DNA from: CAYTMY01 sp964618075
GTDB lineage: Bacteria > Bacillota > Clostridia > Eubacteriales > Anaerofustaceae
Direction: 5' to 3'
Length of the DNA: 14,705 nucleotides
Assembly: GCA_964618075.1 (NCBI GenBank)
Contig: CAZTZO010000028.1
Location: forward strand, 1 to 14,705
Shown piece after piece: positions 14,638 through 14,705 of the stretch. Positions within the stretch are counted from its first letter, which is position 1. Each line of letters opens with the position of its first letter. The translations under genes and the position numbers were made by a program. A model generated the notes under the pieces. That model ran no database searches. It was not told the origin of the DNA and saw only the letters and a list, made by a program, of their open reading frames with translations.

Positions 14638-14667
14638 ATTATACCTTAAATAATGGTACTATGTCAA
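14638..14667 (-). promoter_or_regulatory. Consensus promoter of the HAD phosphatase gene
   Basis: On the minus strand, TTGACA (14667-14662) and TATAAT (14643-14638) match the consensus in all 12 positions, with an 18-bp spacer. The predicted leader is about 22 bases. Direct repeats of TGGTAC (14654-14659 and 14672-14677, plus-strand reading) flank the -35. Confidence 0.85.
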
Positions 14668-14705
14668 GTCTTGGTACAAGTTAAAACGGAACTTTCTTAT
14701 TAGTT

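Noticed and set aside
1..14705. Mobile elements, CRISPR arrays, tRNA or rRNA genes, toxin-antitoxin or phage-defence systems
   Set aside because: No transposase, integrase, regularly spaced repeats, tRNA-like cloverleaf or defence-type domains were seen on reading both strands.

Overview
The window looks like chromosomal DNA from an anaerobic, low-to-moderate-GC Firmicute of the Clostridia type. Three things point there: an rnf operon in the clostridial order C-D-G-E-A-B, dapH (the acetylase branch of diaminopimelate synthesis) and a class B sortase. Strong AGGAGG-type ribosome binding sites and intrinsic terminators with T-runs fit as well. The species cannot be named from the sequence. I see no insertion sequence, phage gene, tRNA, rRNA or CRISPR array.

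Layout. Bases 1-190 (minus) hold the N-terminal part of elongation factor P, cut by the window edge. Bases 268-2710 (minus) hold an overlapping pair: a radical SAM protein of the TIGR03960 type and its usual partner of the TIGR03936/DUF2344 type. A divergent promoter region of about 260 bp then leads into rnfCDGEAB (2974-8040, plus), a complete membrane ferredoxin:NAD+ oxidoreductase that ends in a strong hairpin terminator. Next is a single class B sortase gene (8210-8974, plus) whose promoter appears to start transcription at the ATG. Converging on it is a minus-strand pair, a ferritin-like/VIT1 membrane protein followed by a MurE-family ligase (11386 down to 9001). From the same divergent region, dapA-dapB-dapH run on the plus strand (11556-13908). 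They end in a perfect 13-bp hairpin that can also serve the converging HAD phosphatase gene (14608 down to 13961). That gene has a consensus TTGACA/TATAAT promoter.

How the genes fit together. The Rnf complex links reduced ferredoxin, NAD+ and an ion gradient, the core energy device of many anaerobes. RnfG and RnfD carry sites for covalently bound FMN, but the ApbE-type transferase is not in the window. dapA, dapB and dapH carry aspartate semialdehyde to N-acetylated intermediates of the diaminopimelate/lysine pathway. The neighbouring MurE-family ligase is of interest because the Arg of the DNPR motif, typical of meso-DAP-adding MurE, is Thr here. Its P-loop and flanking sequence resemble the streptococcal lysine-type enzymes as I remember them.

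Most of the window is well-known housekeeping and energy metabolism. I do not see a clearly new multi-gene system. The points most worth checking are the MurE substrate motif, the probably leaderless sortase mRNA, a 19-bp dyad inside the radical SAM promoter, and the long iron-sulphur-rich RnfB.
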